NCBI GenBank assembly: GCA_020226215.1
Contig: CM035230.1
Span: 20,255,883-20,319,882, forward strand
Direction: 5' to 3'
DNA length: 64,000 nucleotides
From: Sindora glabra
Lineage: Eukaryota; Streptophyta; Magnoliopsida; Fabales; Fabaceae
Below are positions 12,069 through 24,719 of the stretch, one piece after another. Each line of letters starts with the position of its first letter. Positions within the stretch are counted from its first letter, which is position 1. The position numbers were made by a program, and so were the translations under genes. The notes under the pieces were generated by a model. It ran no database searches, was not told the origin of the DNA, and saw only the letters and a list, made by a program, of their open reading frames with translations.

Positions 12069-12975
12069 ACACACACATATAACGTTAAAAATAATAACTT
12101 TACAAAAATAAAACTTAGCAAACTTATTTTGAACGCAGCAAGTATAAGCACTTCAACTGAACGCAGTTATAAATTCAACTAATATCTGTGAACCTGGGGA
12201 CCTAACAGGAATTGGAAATCAAATAATGAACGAAAAAATTGAAATGGTATAATAATGTTCAATCATTTTTAACCTTAGTCTTGCGGGGGGAAATTAGGAA
12301 AAAAACTGAAGAAAGCAAGAATAGAAGGTTCGAATGTCCTTCCTAGTACAACATACAAATGGGAGGCATTTGCAACCAATTTTGATGAATTCTACGTTGT
12401 TTCTAGAAGTTCCTGAAATTTGTTCCATCATATTCATATTTTTGCGAATTTCTTAAGAACACAGGGATGTACTTTGCCTTGACAATGAATCGCTTATAAT
12501 TTATCCACTTTCGCAGGAGAGGCTTTCTCATAACACATCACCTTGATGCAAATAGCAATTACTACCTGCATACTTCATCATTCAGTGAAAGTAGTGTCTC
12601 TTATATACTATAAGAGGTTAAAAAACATATACAGATAGCACAAGGGAGGACATACTGAGGAAGCATTAATTATAAGAAATACAAAATACAAGAACATAAC
12701 CCTACATTCTCCTCTGTGGTCTTTAACATCCTTTAAATAACTATCAAGAGACCCCTAATACCGTTTATGAAAGAAAGAGGTGCTTTATCTCCAATTTAAA
12801 CAGCATATATTACATTAAATATTTCCTATGCTGCTCTGAGTTCTGTCTACAAAATGAATGGGTATATTGACTTTGACTACAAATCAAACCAATAGCATTA
12901 TCTCCCATTTAAACAGCCTCTATATGAATAGCAGAGTGTGAACCTCTTGTAGGCCCAATTTCAACCCTTGCTTGT
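12069..12975. other. No gene seen
   Basis: Moderately AT-rich with no recognisable coding block. It could be the body of a non-autonomous Helitron whose 3' end is at 11941, but no 5' terminus was identified. Confidence 0.4.
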
Positions 12976-13309
12976 TACTCCCTCTATTCTTATTTAACTG
13001 TTGCAATTAACCAATTTCTTATATATTAAGAAAGTAGTTTAATTTATATGTTTTTAGTGAACTTTTTAATATTATCCTTTATGCACAAAATTCAAGATAG
13101 CTAAAAGTAGAGATATAAATATAATGAAATAAATACAAGTGAGTTGGTTGCATAGAATAATGAAATATTTATTAAAGAAAAAGAAGGGTAAATTTAAAAA
13201 AAGAACATTTAAAAATGAATAATGTTTCATTGGAATTTTAAAGTGACAGAACAAAAAGAACAAAAAATTTCTTTAAAGTGTAACAAATAAAAAGGAATGG
13301 AACAAGTAA
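12976..13309. mobile_element. MITE, CTCCCT..TTCTTATTT family
   Basis: 334 bp bounded by TACTCCCTCTATTCTTATTT at the left and AAATAAAAAGGAATGGAACAAGTA (imperfect reverse complement) at the right. Same family as the cluster at 7729-8717 and the copy at 22578. The short minus-strand frame inside it (13072-13263) is low-complexity Phe/Leu/Ile and is not a gene. Confidence 0.7.
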
Positions 13310-15299
13310 TCAGTAATAAATTCAAGTGGCCATGAATCATTGCTACATTTAAAACTAATCTAGATGCATTTCTTTACGTCTTTCTTTCCTACAAATCAGT
13401 TTACAGTGGCATCTAAATATAGATTAACTTTGATACTTGAAAATTGTATGAAACAACATACCTGAAACAGAAAAATACCTATTTACTATTCAAAACAGTT
13501 TAAAAATAGAACATCGCAACAAAATCTTCAATCAAAAAAATGGGAAAAAGGATAGGAAGGAGAAGCATCCTCACCACATCGCCATTTTGAGAAAAGAAAA
13601 CACTTGGAAGAAGTCAATAGCCAAAAACATCTTCCAGCAACACAACCACCAGACACAAAGAAACGCTTTTTAATTTGTCCAGAAGATAAAGAAATAGAGG
13701 CAAAGAACAGTAAGATAAGGGGGAAAAATGATATAATATAGCTTTATCACCTTGCTAATATAGATACATACACAACATACTTTATACAGTAATATGACAA
13801 AATGCAATGCCACATTAAGCAACTAATCCATGTCGACTTAATTTGGAATAATTCAACATGAAAGACATAAAATTATGGAAACCAAGGCAAGCGATGAATA
13901 TAGCAAATGATATAATTTCTACCACAAGAGCGAGCCCCTCATAAGGATAATTCGCAGAATGTTGGTATACACAAATGGAAATAAGAATGACAAGACACGA
14001 AATCAGGTTAATCTAGGCAGATACCTAGTTTGAAGAGATTTAATTTTTATTGTCAAATAGTTTATATCCTAATTCTAATTAAAAAAACTCAAATAGTCAC
14101 AGGGTTGTAACCGTTGAAGAATTAGTTATAAACATACCTATAAAGACTTACCTTGTAGAGATATGAACTTTAATCCTGCCATTCATTGTTTACACAGGGA
14201 AAATGACGCATGAAAAGAACTAGAACTCATAATGGCAACTACTCTAGGATCCAAACACCATATAATAAACCATTAAGAACTAAGCCGTTGGATAATCCTT
14301 TCAATGTTGAATTCATTCACCCACTTCCTTTGTTTCTCTTTCCTATTTGAAGTAGTTTAAATTTTTTTAAAAAAAATATTTGAGCTAATATCTAGATTTA
14401 TAATCAGCAAAATGATAACATTACAATCTAGAAGACGATAATATAACATCCTTACATATTTAAAAAATATAAATTGATCAATTAGTAAAGCCCTACAAGA
14501 GCACAATATAACTATCAAGGACATCCCTTAAAAGTATACGTAGCCATAAACCATAGCTACATTTTTTCCAGGTTGTTAAATCCTAAAGTATTCCTTAATT
14601 GTGTTCCCACTAATTTATTCTCTTCTAGTAATTTTCTATCAGGTTTACTTGTTGGCAATCATTATTCTCCTACTGAATAACACTATGATAGGTATACCAT
14701 CAAGTCACAAATGATTGCACAATGCCTAAACCAAACACTATATTTCTTTCCCTAAAATATCCTATGCTATGTGGTAATGTAAATGCAATCAATCTATGTT
14801 TGAAACCATGAGAATCATGTCAGTTCATTCCATACTATATGGATATGTTGCAGACATCCTATTATTACATACACTAAGAATGCTTGCAAATACTGACTGA
14901 AGCATAAATCTTTAAACCTCTATTTTTCAAAATCATGATCTCGAACTGCAGCATTTATCTCAAGCTCAAAATAGAAACTTTACCCCATGCTTCTTCTTTT
15001 GCTATCTGCCACTAACAGCAATAATTATCTCAGCTTATAGAGAGACTTTATAAGTAATATAATACGAAATATTAAAAAATATATATATAGCAAAGAAACA
15101 AAAAGATGTTAAAAAGAAATACCACAACATTTCAAGTCTATTCAACTAACTATAGTGAAGTTTCTCTCCAAGTCTTCAAAAGAAATGGTAAGATAATATC
15201 ATGAATAGAAGCTAAAAATAAGGAACTAAAATGAGAAGAATTTTCAAGTATATTTACCTCTATAACATATAGAAAAATTTTCAAAGATCTAACTGAACA
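13310..15299. other. No gene supported
   Basis: About 2 kb of moderately AT-rich sequence without a long frame. Its composition is less extreme than the flanks, as in introns or UTRs of a decayed gene, but no exon was recognised here. Confidence 0.4.
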
Positions 15300-15432
15300 T
15301 TAATATAGAAAGTTAGGACTGCATTTAGGGTGTTGTTCTGGTTCCAGCTTCTCTGAACTACAATGTTTACTCCTCTTTTTACGACTATAGCCACTATTGC
15401 TGATGTTCTCACCACTGGTTTTTAATTTGGAG
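15300..15432 (-). pseudogene. Possible orphan exon, unrecognised protein
   Basis: On the minus strand a stretch of about 45 codons ending in TAA reads as a Ser/Lys-rich peptide with an RKKRSKHC motif followed by a Glu/Pro-rich segment. Its GC content and hydrophilic composition stand out from the neighbourhood and look like coding sequence. There is no start codon and no partner exon, and I do not recognise the family. It could be a captured gene fragment or chance. Confidence 0.2.
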
Positions 15433-15439
15433 ACATTTC

Positions 15440-15969
15440 AACTAATTCTGCTATTTTTTTTTGGTGGATTTAAGCATTCACAGGAAAAGGAAATGAGATT
15501 AGAAAAGGAAATGAGTAAAAAATTAATGAGAATCTATTTTTTTTTATAAATTTAGGAATAAGATATTGCCTAATCTTCTTTCCTTTATTTTTTAGGAATT
15601 AAGCTTAAGGATGATATTATCATTTAATAAAATTCTTTTTTTTTTTTGGTTATTTTTCTATTCAAACAAGTAACAAAGAACTTTTTTCTTATTTTGTTTT
15701 TAACTAATAAGAAAAGAGAAAATTTTTCTCATTATTTGCTATCTTTAAAAAATAAATTTTTATTTTTGAAAATAGATTTTTAAGAGAAGGGAAGCTACCT
15801 TTGATATCAATTGCAATGATACATATGTCTCACATATATAATTCATAAACTCTTGTGTGAGAGTTGTTCCATGTTCATATTAAAGTGTATTGTTTTATTT
15901 TGCTTTTCAATGGTTACTTTTCATTTTTAGACAAGTAAATACTTGTATATATTAATTTGGCTTTTATGT
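15440..15969. other. AT-rich flank of CACTA element, 5' end not found
   Basis: Poly-T tracts and no coding signal. A CACTACAA terminus expected at the 5' end of the CACTA element was searched for by eye and not found, so the left boundary of that element is unknown and may be deleted. Confidence 0.4.
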
Positions 15970-16409
15970 TTGTAGGGGAAAGGCAAGAGGGAACTCATTT
16001 GTACATTTGGTGGAAAGTAGCAACAACCATTAGAAATTGCACTTATAGGTAAGAATTATATTATTGTAATGGTGGCCATAAGCATGTTGATTGTGGATTG
16101 ATTTATTTTAGAATAATCTATATACATTGGATCATATAATTTATTTTCCATTTGGAAAGACACATCACACGATCTTTTAGATTTAAATTATGTACTATTT
16201 TTTATTAAGGATTTGAATATTAGGACTGATAACTACCTAAACCTTAAAAATATTTTATAGTTTTTTTTTCCATATTAATAAGTATCCTTTAATGATTAAA
16301 ATCATATTATGACTAGTCCCTAGTGATTACGCTTTATTGTACCTACTCACAGATATTATAACAGTCATGGATAAATCTTGGATTAAGTTACCTTGAAACA
16401 CACCACAAT

Positions 16410-19400
16410 ACATTGATGGACTCTAACAATTTTTGGATTTTGCAATTGCAAACAAGTCTAGTTATGAGAGAATAAAGTGTCCTTATCCAACTTGTTCATT
16501 TAGATTTTGGTTGACTAGAGAGGAAGTTTATGACCACTTGCTTCTTAAACAATTTCCTCTAGGCTACACAAGGTGGGTTTGGCACAGGGAGTCAATTATA
16601 GGAGAGACTTCTAATAGTGAATACTCTATGAATGAGCCTTGTGCTTTTGAACCCAATGATGATCCACTCCTAAGCATGGTCAATGTTGATTTTGGATTAC
16701 CAACACATTTGCAAATGAGCCTTCCACATCTAAAGATCCAATTGGTGGGCATGAGGTATAGAATGAAAGGCAAAGTGATCAAAGTAGAGATTTTATTGAG
16801 TTAGCTAAGGATGTAAATCAAGAATTATAAGAGGGATGCACCAAAGACTTAAAACTTTCTTTTCTTATGAAACTTTATCACATAAAGTGCTTATGTAAGA
16901 CTAGTGATAAAGCAATGTCTATAATATTAGACTTGTTGAAAGATGCCTTTAGTCATGCATAGATCCCTAAGTCCTTCTATGAGACCAAGAAAATCATTAA
17001 CAAGCTTGGTCTTAACCATACAAAAAGAGATGTATGTCCAAATGACTATAAGTTGTATTAGGGTGAAGATGCCAATGAAGAAACATGCAAGAAATGCAAT
17101 ATTTCTAGGTGGACATCAATAGGTAAAAGGAATGAAAGAGAAGCATCTAGTAATAGAAAGAACATTCTTGCAAAGGTTTTACGATACTTTCCACTTCAAC
17201 CACGATTGCAGAGATTGTTTATATTATCTTAGACCTCATAGCAAATGAAATGGCATGCTATAAGCAATAGTAAAGATGGATTGATAAGGCATCTAAGGGA
17301 CTCTAAGGCATGGAAAAAGTTTAATTTAACTTACCCTAATTTTGCTTCAAACCCTCAAAATGTGCGGCTTGGCTTGGCTTGGCTAGTGATATTTTCAATC
17401 CTTATAGGAATTTAGGTAATAATTATAGCATATGGCTAGTTATTTTAATTGCTTATAACTTACCTCCATGGATGTGTATGAAGAAAACTTCTTTCTTTCT
17501 TTTCATGATTATCCCTAGGAAGAAAATGCCTAGAAATGACATTGATGTATACCTTCAACCTCTTATCTAAGAATTAAAACAATTGTGGGAGATTGGTGGG
17601 TAAGCATTTGATGCATCTACAAATCAAATTTTCAACATGCACGCAACATTAAATATGGACCAATAGTGATTTTCCTAGACTTGGCAACTTATTCAGATAG
17701 AACACACATACTGGCTTAGCTTGTCCTATTTGTAACTTTGGCTTTGAGCCTTAACATCTACCTTATAGTAAGAAGTCATGCTTTATGTGTCATCATCGTT
17801 TTTAAGATTGTTCTCACAAACTTAGATTCAACAAATCTCAATTTGATGGAAACATAGAATTAAAGGACCCACCAAGAGTTTTGTCCAATTCTAAAATTTT
17901 GACATAGTTAGAAGATATTAATGTCATATTTGGGAAGGTTCCAAAATTCACAAAACGTAGGAAAAGATCCTGCACAAAATCAATGGAAGAAACTGGAGCA
18001 CAACAATGGAAAAAGAAGAGTATATTTTTCCAGCTTCCATATTGGCAATTTAATTTATTGTCTCATAATCTTGATGTCATTTCTACTTTGTTCAATGAAT
18101 AAGGAAAGACCAAAGACCGTCTCAAGGCATGAAAAGATTTACAAGCAATGAATATACATTATGATCTATGGCCTTATGTGAATGGAAAGTATCCACTAGT
18201 TGTATTTTCTTTAACAAATGCATAAAAAGATGTTTTCCTCAATAGATTGAAAAATATGCTAGTACTTAATGGATATTCAAGTAACATCTCTAGATGTGTT
18301 AATTTGAAGCATCACAAGCTTTTTAAGTTAAAAAGCTATGATTCACATATTCTTATGGAGCAATTGCTTCCATTGGTTATACATAATATACCACTAAACA
18401 AAGTAATTGCAGTGTTAGCTGAATTTTGTTCATTTTTTAGACAACTCTATAGTAAAACTTTGAGTTTGGATGAGCTTGAAAAGCTACAAGCCCAAATTGT
18501 CCTCACACTTTGTCATTTGGAGATGATATTTCCTTCATCATTCTTTATTGTAATGGTTCACTTAACTATACACTTAGTTAATGAAGCAAAATTTAGAGGG
18601 CCAATGCATTATCATTGGATGTATCCTATTGAAAGGTGCATGTATGGTTTTCATTTCTTCACTCTTAGATTGTCTTCATTTTCAATTACTAGGATCAATT
18701 TCTGATCTAACTATAACATATCATTTATCTTCATACTTGATAGGTACTTAAGACATTTTAAGTCCTATGTGAAGAATAAGGCTAAACCTGAGGGCTCTAT
18801 AGCTAAATGTTACGTAATTGAGGAATGCCTTACATTCTATTCTAGATATTTAGATGGAATAGAGACTCGATTTAATCAGGTTGGACGTGTTGATGACAAC
18901 CCTAATCGTATTGGCTCTTTACATGGAGATTCTATCTTTCCAAAGTTAAGTTGACTAATTGGAAAAGTGAAAACTTTCAAGCTATCATAATTGGAATTGG
19001 CACTAGCGCATAGATATGTACTATTTAATTCCATGATAGCTGATCCATTTATTGAGGAATTGAGGACACAAACAAAGAGATGACTTAGAGGTCGAACTCG
19101 ATCTAAGGTGGAAATCACTAAAATAGTCAACAAAGAAGTCATTGACTGGTCTACTAGGCATGTAAGTGTCTAGCTTATATCTTCATGGTTGTGTCCATTT
19201 ATTTCACCATTTGTTTCACTTTAAGTGTTGATAGGCTTTCTACTTTCTTCAAATCATGAATATTAATGATCAAGAAAATATTTCCAAGGATTTAAAATGT
19301 TTGGCTTGAGGACTACTTTTGCATGCTAAGAAGTTTAGTGGTTATAACATCAATGATTTGAAATTTCAAACAACTGATCGAGAAAAAGGGTTGAAAACAC

Positions 19401-19885
19401 AAATTTGTGGAGTGTTTGCAATGGTAGAGACAAGATATTATGGAAGATTAGAAGATATCATTGAGTAGAATTATCATGGTCGATTCTCAATTATTTTATT
19501 CAAATGTAAATAGGTTAATACTAATAGTCGGATCAGAAAAGATCAATTACAATTTACTTTAGTCAAATTCTTTTGATTGATTCATGTTGGTGATCAAGAA
19601 GATCATGATTCTAAAATCTTGGCTTCACAAGTGCAAATGGTGTATTATGTAAGCGATGAGATAGATAAAGATTAGAGTGTTGTTGTGCACTTAAAACCAA
19701 GAGACTCATATGATATGGAAGATAATGATAAGGAACCATATCATGAAAGTGAGACAAATATATCTCAAGACTTAGAGTTGTTCTTCCCTGAATACAATGA
19801 ATGCATGCAACTAGCAAGAAAGGATCTAGATAGTGAGAATATGGTTACAACAAATCAAGATAACATCATCATTATTGACATTTAG
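16410..19885 (+). pseudogene. TNP2-like CACTA transposase, broken
   Basis: Domains appear in the order of plant CACTA transposases, split over frames. A transposase-associated zinc-binding domain at 16433-16620 has CPYPTC followed by a REEVYDHL segment. The TNP2/Transposase_21 core at about 17225-17850 includes MKWH, a DSKAWKKF segment, NVRLGLA then SDIFNPY, and later DIDVYLQPL; the Asp of SDIFNPY is kept where the family has its first catalytic Asp. A DUF4218 domain at 18340-18720 has HIPLNK, LCHLEMIFPSSFF and MYPIER motifs. A DUF4216-like domain at 19290-19720 ends in VHLKPRDSYD. Some breaks could be introns (for example between 18705 and 18745), but many in-frame stops (e.g. 16829, 17060) and a frameshift near 17380 show it is dead. 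The second CACTA gene starts about 120 bp downstream. Confidence 0.88.
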
Positions 19886-20049
19886 GCTCAATTTTATCTT
19901 CATGTAAACTTTCTATGATCCCATATTATATGTTTTGATTTTTGTTTTTTGGTTCACATACATGTTTTAATTATTTGCCTTTTGTTTTATTTATCTTATA
20001 GCCATGGCAAGGACAAAGCGCTATAAGGATAAAAGCAGAGCAGCATGTT

Positions 20050-20290
20050 CCATTCCCTAGCACCTCAACAACCTTAAGATCCTTCCTTGGCTCCTCAACA
20101 ACCTCAAGATCCTCCCCTAGCACCCAACAGCCTCAAGATCCAACACTAGTGCCTCAGCATCCTCAAGATCCATGTTTGGTTCCTCAGCATCCTCCCCCAC
20201 ACACCCCAACAATCTGAGAATCCTCCTTTGGCACATCAATAGTCTCAAAATCCTCCATCAACTCAAGCTCCACCTAGAAGTCATTGGTGA
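20050..20290 (+). repeat. ~30-bp Pro/Gln-coding tandem repeat
   Basis: Reiterated 'cctcaacaacctcaagatcctcc' units, about eight degenerate copies. They code for PQQPQDPPL-like repeats in the N-terminal part of the second CACTA gene, but indels shift the frame between units. Confidence 0.75.
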
Positions 20291-20349
20291 GTCCAAGTTA
20301 TAGGTGAGTACGTCTTATGTTTTATGATGATCTTTAGCTCATAACTCTT

Positions 20350-21848
20350 CATTTTATACTTACTAATGATGTCTTCATTCACTTAGTTCCTTTCCCAATG
20401 ATTATGCACATTCCACAAAAAGTTTTTGTTTTTATTCAGCTCTATTCTCATCTATACTTCAATGCTACAGAATGTGTGCTCGACTTTCTGGTCTCCCCAC
20501 CCTTTCTATTTAGCAATCATTAAGTATACCACCAATTAGGAACCCACCTGAAACTTGAATCTGATCAAAGTTTCCAAGAGCAGTCATTTTCCCCTTGATA
20601 TTTCTGCTTGACTTGTGTTGTGGATAATTAAACCATGAGTTACAGCATTACTCATCAACTAGAGGGATAGCTATACGAGCAAAATAATAAAATCTGGTTT
20701 TTTGGTCAAAAGTACACTGGAATTAGCTGTTTATCAAGAAATATGTTTCTTATTCCATGCTGCCTGTCGGACATTTTTCTGTTGTTTCTACATTTTTTTT
20801 TTCATTTTTTTCCAACGGAGCCGACATTAGAATCCTGTCCTGTCATTTCCCATTTAGTTTTGTAAGATGGTGATAATGGCTTGGAGCAAATAAGCGGGAC
20901 TGTTACCCCTTTTAGTTTTATGCTAGGTCTGGTTATTTTGAGTCACTACTTATATAACATATACAGAAACAAAAACTGAGTAACGTAAAGACAAGGCAAA
21001 AGTCATTTCTTTTGCCACTCATTGTCTTCTATATTTTCTCTCTCTCTTTTTTTTTTCGGGCATTTCTGAAATGATTGTAGTAGCAGGTCTCCTTAAGCTT
21101 CCCGTGATGGACATTATTTGAGAAGAGCATTCTTCTGTATGTAATAGTAGTTATACAAATATATTGAGTGTAGTTATGTGAATAATGAGAGGATGCCAAG
21201 TGTTACAATGCTAATTCCTTGAATTTCTAATGATCAGCGTGCGCTTCGATCTTAAGTTTGCTCATTCAAGGTGAATCCCTCTCCCCATTGTGTTGATAAG
21301 TAACACTTTTGAGCTGAGTCATCAGGGTATGCGTGTTAACCTAACTCCTGAATACAAGTAATGAATACAGCAGAGTACTTCTACTCTTGTAAGAGATGCA
21401 CGCATTAGTATCATCCTACTCCACAGCTGTAGGAATGGTTAAGCCAAGCTGAACTGTGCAGTTGATGCAGGCTCCTGCATAGCAGCAAGGCTTAACAAAG
21501 AAAATAAAATTCCTCGTTAGCTTAGGGGATGAACTTCCTTTTTGTTTTATTTTCATTTTCTATTATAAATATCCTTTGAAGCTGCTCAAAATCTATAATT
21601 CTCAAATGAAAAAACAGAGAAGAGGATAGTGTCTTGATCCGTAAATACAAGATAAATAAATAACTAAATTATGGGAAGCCCTCAATTACATTCTGTTCAA
21701 ATGTCCATTCTTAGGGTCACTGCCCTCTCGGGCAACACTTAAAATATTACCTATATACCCTGCAGTCACAGACTGACTTGTGAAAGAATTAAATGAATGG
21801 AATTCTGGAACTAATAAATAAAAAAAAAAATCTAAAATGCTAGCAATA
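20350..21848. other. Non-transposon segment downstream of ATPase fragment
   Basis: No transposase similarity and a more balanced base composition (e.g. 21240-21500) than the surrounding element. Since the ATPase fragment reads on the minus strand and ends at about 21850, this stretch could be its original 3' flank carried along. No reading frame of interest was found. Confidence 0.4.
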
Positions 21849-22510
21849 TTTACATCTCTATTTGTTCTTCAACTTCAGAAAGTTGAGGAATGGCTTCTCT
21901 GGAACAGGCACAAACTTCATAAGAAAACCAATAGGCCAAGAAGCGGCAGCAAGTCCAATGCAAACAATCCATTGCCAGCAATTCAACCTCTCTATCTGCA
22001 AACTTCTTCAGAAACTCGACCATCACCACCTGAAGAACTGCTGTGATTCCAATAATCCCCAAAAACAACTTATTCCTATAGATTCCCCTGAAAAAATTCT
22101 TCTTCTCCGGCATTCTTGTATTGGACTCACTGAACACTTGACACAGCACAAATGTGTTAAAAATCAAAATGTCATTCACCCCAGGACCCACCACAAATAT
22201 GGATTCACCTCTCAATTGCAGAACCAATATAACTATAACTTAGTAAAAAGCTTGGGCCAATGAATTCCTCCACATGATGCTGGTAACAAGAGGCTCTGTT
22301 CTTCCCACTGGCTTTTTATCCATAAGCTCATTGCAGGGTTTTTCGGTTGCTAAAGCCAAAGCATTCATAGTGTCCATTATCAAGGTTACCCGCAATAATT
22401 GAACTACAGTTAGTGGAACCTCACCAACTGATATTGCTGCCACAGTTGATTGCCAGTGCTACAACATTTGCTGTCAGTTGTAATTGAATGAACTCAACAA
22501 GATTATGGTA
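21849..22510 (-). pseudogene. Autoinhibited Ca2+-ATPase (ACA, P-type IIB) C-terminal fragment
   Basis: The minus strand encodes, over three frames, the C-terminal membrane part of a plant P-type IIB Ca2+ pump, which exports Ca2+ from the cytosol. From 22495 down: FIQLQLTANVVALAIN (M5 region); then VAAISVGEVPLTVVQLL and LIMDTMNALALATEKP (M6); NELMDKKPVGRTEPL; and, after a frameshift near 22240, LQLRGESIF, NTFVLCQVF, LFLGIIGITAVLQVVMVEFL (M8-M9). The end (PIGFLMKFVPVPEKP) is in yet another frame before a stop at about 21849. The whole N-terminal two-thirds (ATP-binding domain, phosphorylation DKTGT) is absent. In M6 the family has an Asn three residues before ..MDT as a Ca2+ ligand; here it is Thr (RVTLIMDT). 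At least three frame breaks. It lies antisense between the two parts of the CACTA second gene. Confidence 0.88.
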
Positions 22511-22577
22511 TGCCAACACAACAACGCCTATAACTTAAAGTATCTATCAGAAATTTGATGGTTTCTTTTTTCTGTAA

Positions 22578-22971
22578 TACTTTTTCTATTTCTTTTTATT
22601 TATCATATTGAAAGATATTTTTTGTACTTTTTCATCTGTAATTTTAAAAATTCAATAAAGTATTAATTATTTTTTCAATTTTATCTTTTTTTATTTCTAA
22701 TAAATACTTAATTAATCTACACATTTATTATAAAAAATCTTAGCAAATTTATTTCATTACGTTTCCCTATCTACTTTAAACCAACTTGAACTCTCTTTTT
22801 TTTTATAAATTAACTTCTTTAAACTTTATGATTAAAATAATGAAATAAATTATGATTATTTCAATAGAGAATAGTTTTTAAAAAATTTAATAAAATTAAA
22901 TATAATAAATTAATTGTATTAATCTTTGTGAACTAATTTTAAATGATAAATAAAAGGAGATGAAGGAAATA
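22578..22971. mobile_element. MITE, same family as 12976-13309
   Basis: Left end TACTTTTTCTATTTCTTTTT and right end AAAAGGAGATGAAGGAAATA are imperfect inverted repeats. The AT-rich interior has the motifs (e.g. 'aataaagtattaatt') shared with the cluster at 7.7-8.7 kb. It abuts the 5' break of the ATPase fragment. Confidence 0.55.
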
Positions 22972-23537
22972 ATTTAAAATTTAAAAAATAATAATTTAAT
23001 AGTGATGATTATAGTACACTTATTATATCAATACATTATTAATTTAAACTATTAATTTTTATTTATTCACAAAATATTATATGCAATAAATAAAATTTAA
23101 CGATTAAAATCAGTAAGATACTAAATAACAAATGTCCCGAAACTTCTTAATATTTCCTGCTATTTAGCATCATTGTAGTGTTGATTGAAAATGCAATAAA
23201 CTCAATGACTTGCACTCATCAGCTACTGCTCATATAAAGCATGCTAGTTGGTTCTGACAACACACCACAAGGCATGATCTTTTGTTTTTATGAAAAGAAA
23301 CTAACTTTATGACGTGTATTGTAGGCAAGGCATCACCATCTGGAATAAAAATAAAGGATAAGCCCTTTGTCCAAAGAACCTCTCATTACAGTTTCCAAAT
23401 AACTCCACACTCAATAGCACTCTTGATTACCAAGCATTGAGCAATTAGCAAGAATAGCTATTTACTCTTATTTTTGGTTTTAAAGTGCTTATAGGAAGAT
23501 GCAAGGAGTGGATTACTGCCAAGAATGACTTGCCAGC
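22972..23537. other. Spacer inside CACTA element, no gene
   Basis: AT-rich up to about 23110, then mixed composition. No coding motif recognised. Confidence 0.4.
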
Positions 23538-23695
23538 AGGGATTTAAATTGCAGTTGTGATTGTATCACGATGCAGATGAATGCGAAAAAATGTAACCAT
23601 AATGATCTAAAATTGCAAAAAATTATAAATGTGATCTGTCTCAAAAATGCAATATTACGAACAATATTATGATTGTGGATCATTTTTTAAATCCT
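23538..23695. mobile_element. Possible small foldback/hAT-type MITE
   Basis: Begins AGGGATTTAAATTGCAG and ends ATCATTTTTTAAATCCT, imperfect inverted repeats; 'tgtgattgtatcacgatgcag' and 'caatattatgattgtggat' add internal inverted similarity. No matching target duplication was seen. Confidence 0.35.
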
Positions 23696-24719
23696 AACTT
23701 ACTAGCATTTGCATTGTTGTTTTATATTCTATTTCTGATTTAATGATAAGAATAACCATTGTCTTATGTTAAGTTTGTTTATACAAATGTTAACCATACA
23801 TTCATTTTCATGTAGATGAATCTGGATCTAAAAAGTTGGAATTCTTGTAAACTTCAAATATTTGGCAAATTGAAGATTGGAAGGTGGTTATCCCATTTGA
23901 TGAACTTGAAGTTCCAACAAGTGATAGTACAAGCGACAGACAAATTTTGGGGCACTTAGCATGTGAGGTTGTCAACTTTCCAATCACCAATAAAGATTTG
24001 AGAACCATACCAAGATCATGGAAGCTAGAAGTGTATAACAACTAAATCAAGGTAGTTTCCTCATTTCTATGGCTTTTTGTTTTGTTTACGTGGTATATGC
24101 TAACGAAAGTTGCTTCATTTTGTTAAATACCAATCAAAGTTTCATTTTGATGTGTTCGACTCCATTGCATGTAAATGGACTCTAAAGAATTTAGGTAGGA
24201 AGTGGAGGGATTTTAAGTTAAGGTTATGGCATGAGTTCAATGATGAATCCCTTATTAAAGAGTAAATGTATGATAAAGTTCCAAATGGTATTCCAAGAGA
24301 TCAATGGAAAATTTTTGTTGACATTAAAAATGATGAAAAGTATAAGGTAAAGTAGCTCTTATAAACTATTGTTCATTGTTGCAAATAATCTCTACTATGT
24401 ATATAAACTAATGTATTTTGAATTTCCCTTTTTCTAGGCATTGTGCAAGCAAAATGCTAAGAATTGACAAAAGCAAAAAGTTACACACACATTTAGTTCT
24501 AAAAGTTTTGCTCAGAAGAGGGCTCAAATGGTAGTAATATAGACAAAAGCTTATATATTTATATACATAAAGGTTCCTAATCAAGTTTCAACATATTCTT
24601 ATACAGGTAGAAGAGTTAGGTCATCCAGTAAGAAGAAGGGAGGTATACCTTGGTTCACATATAAACAACGGAGGAAATTATACCAATGAAGAATCAAGAA
24701 TTAGAGGGGTATGTGCTTA

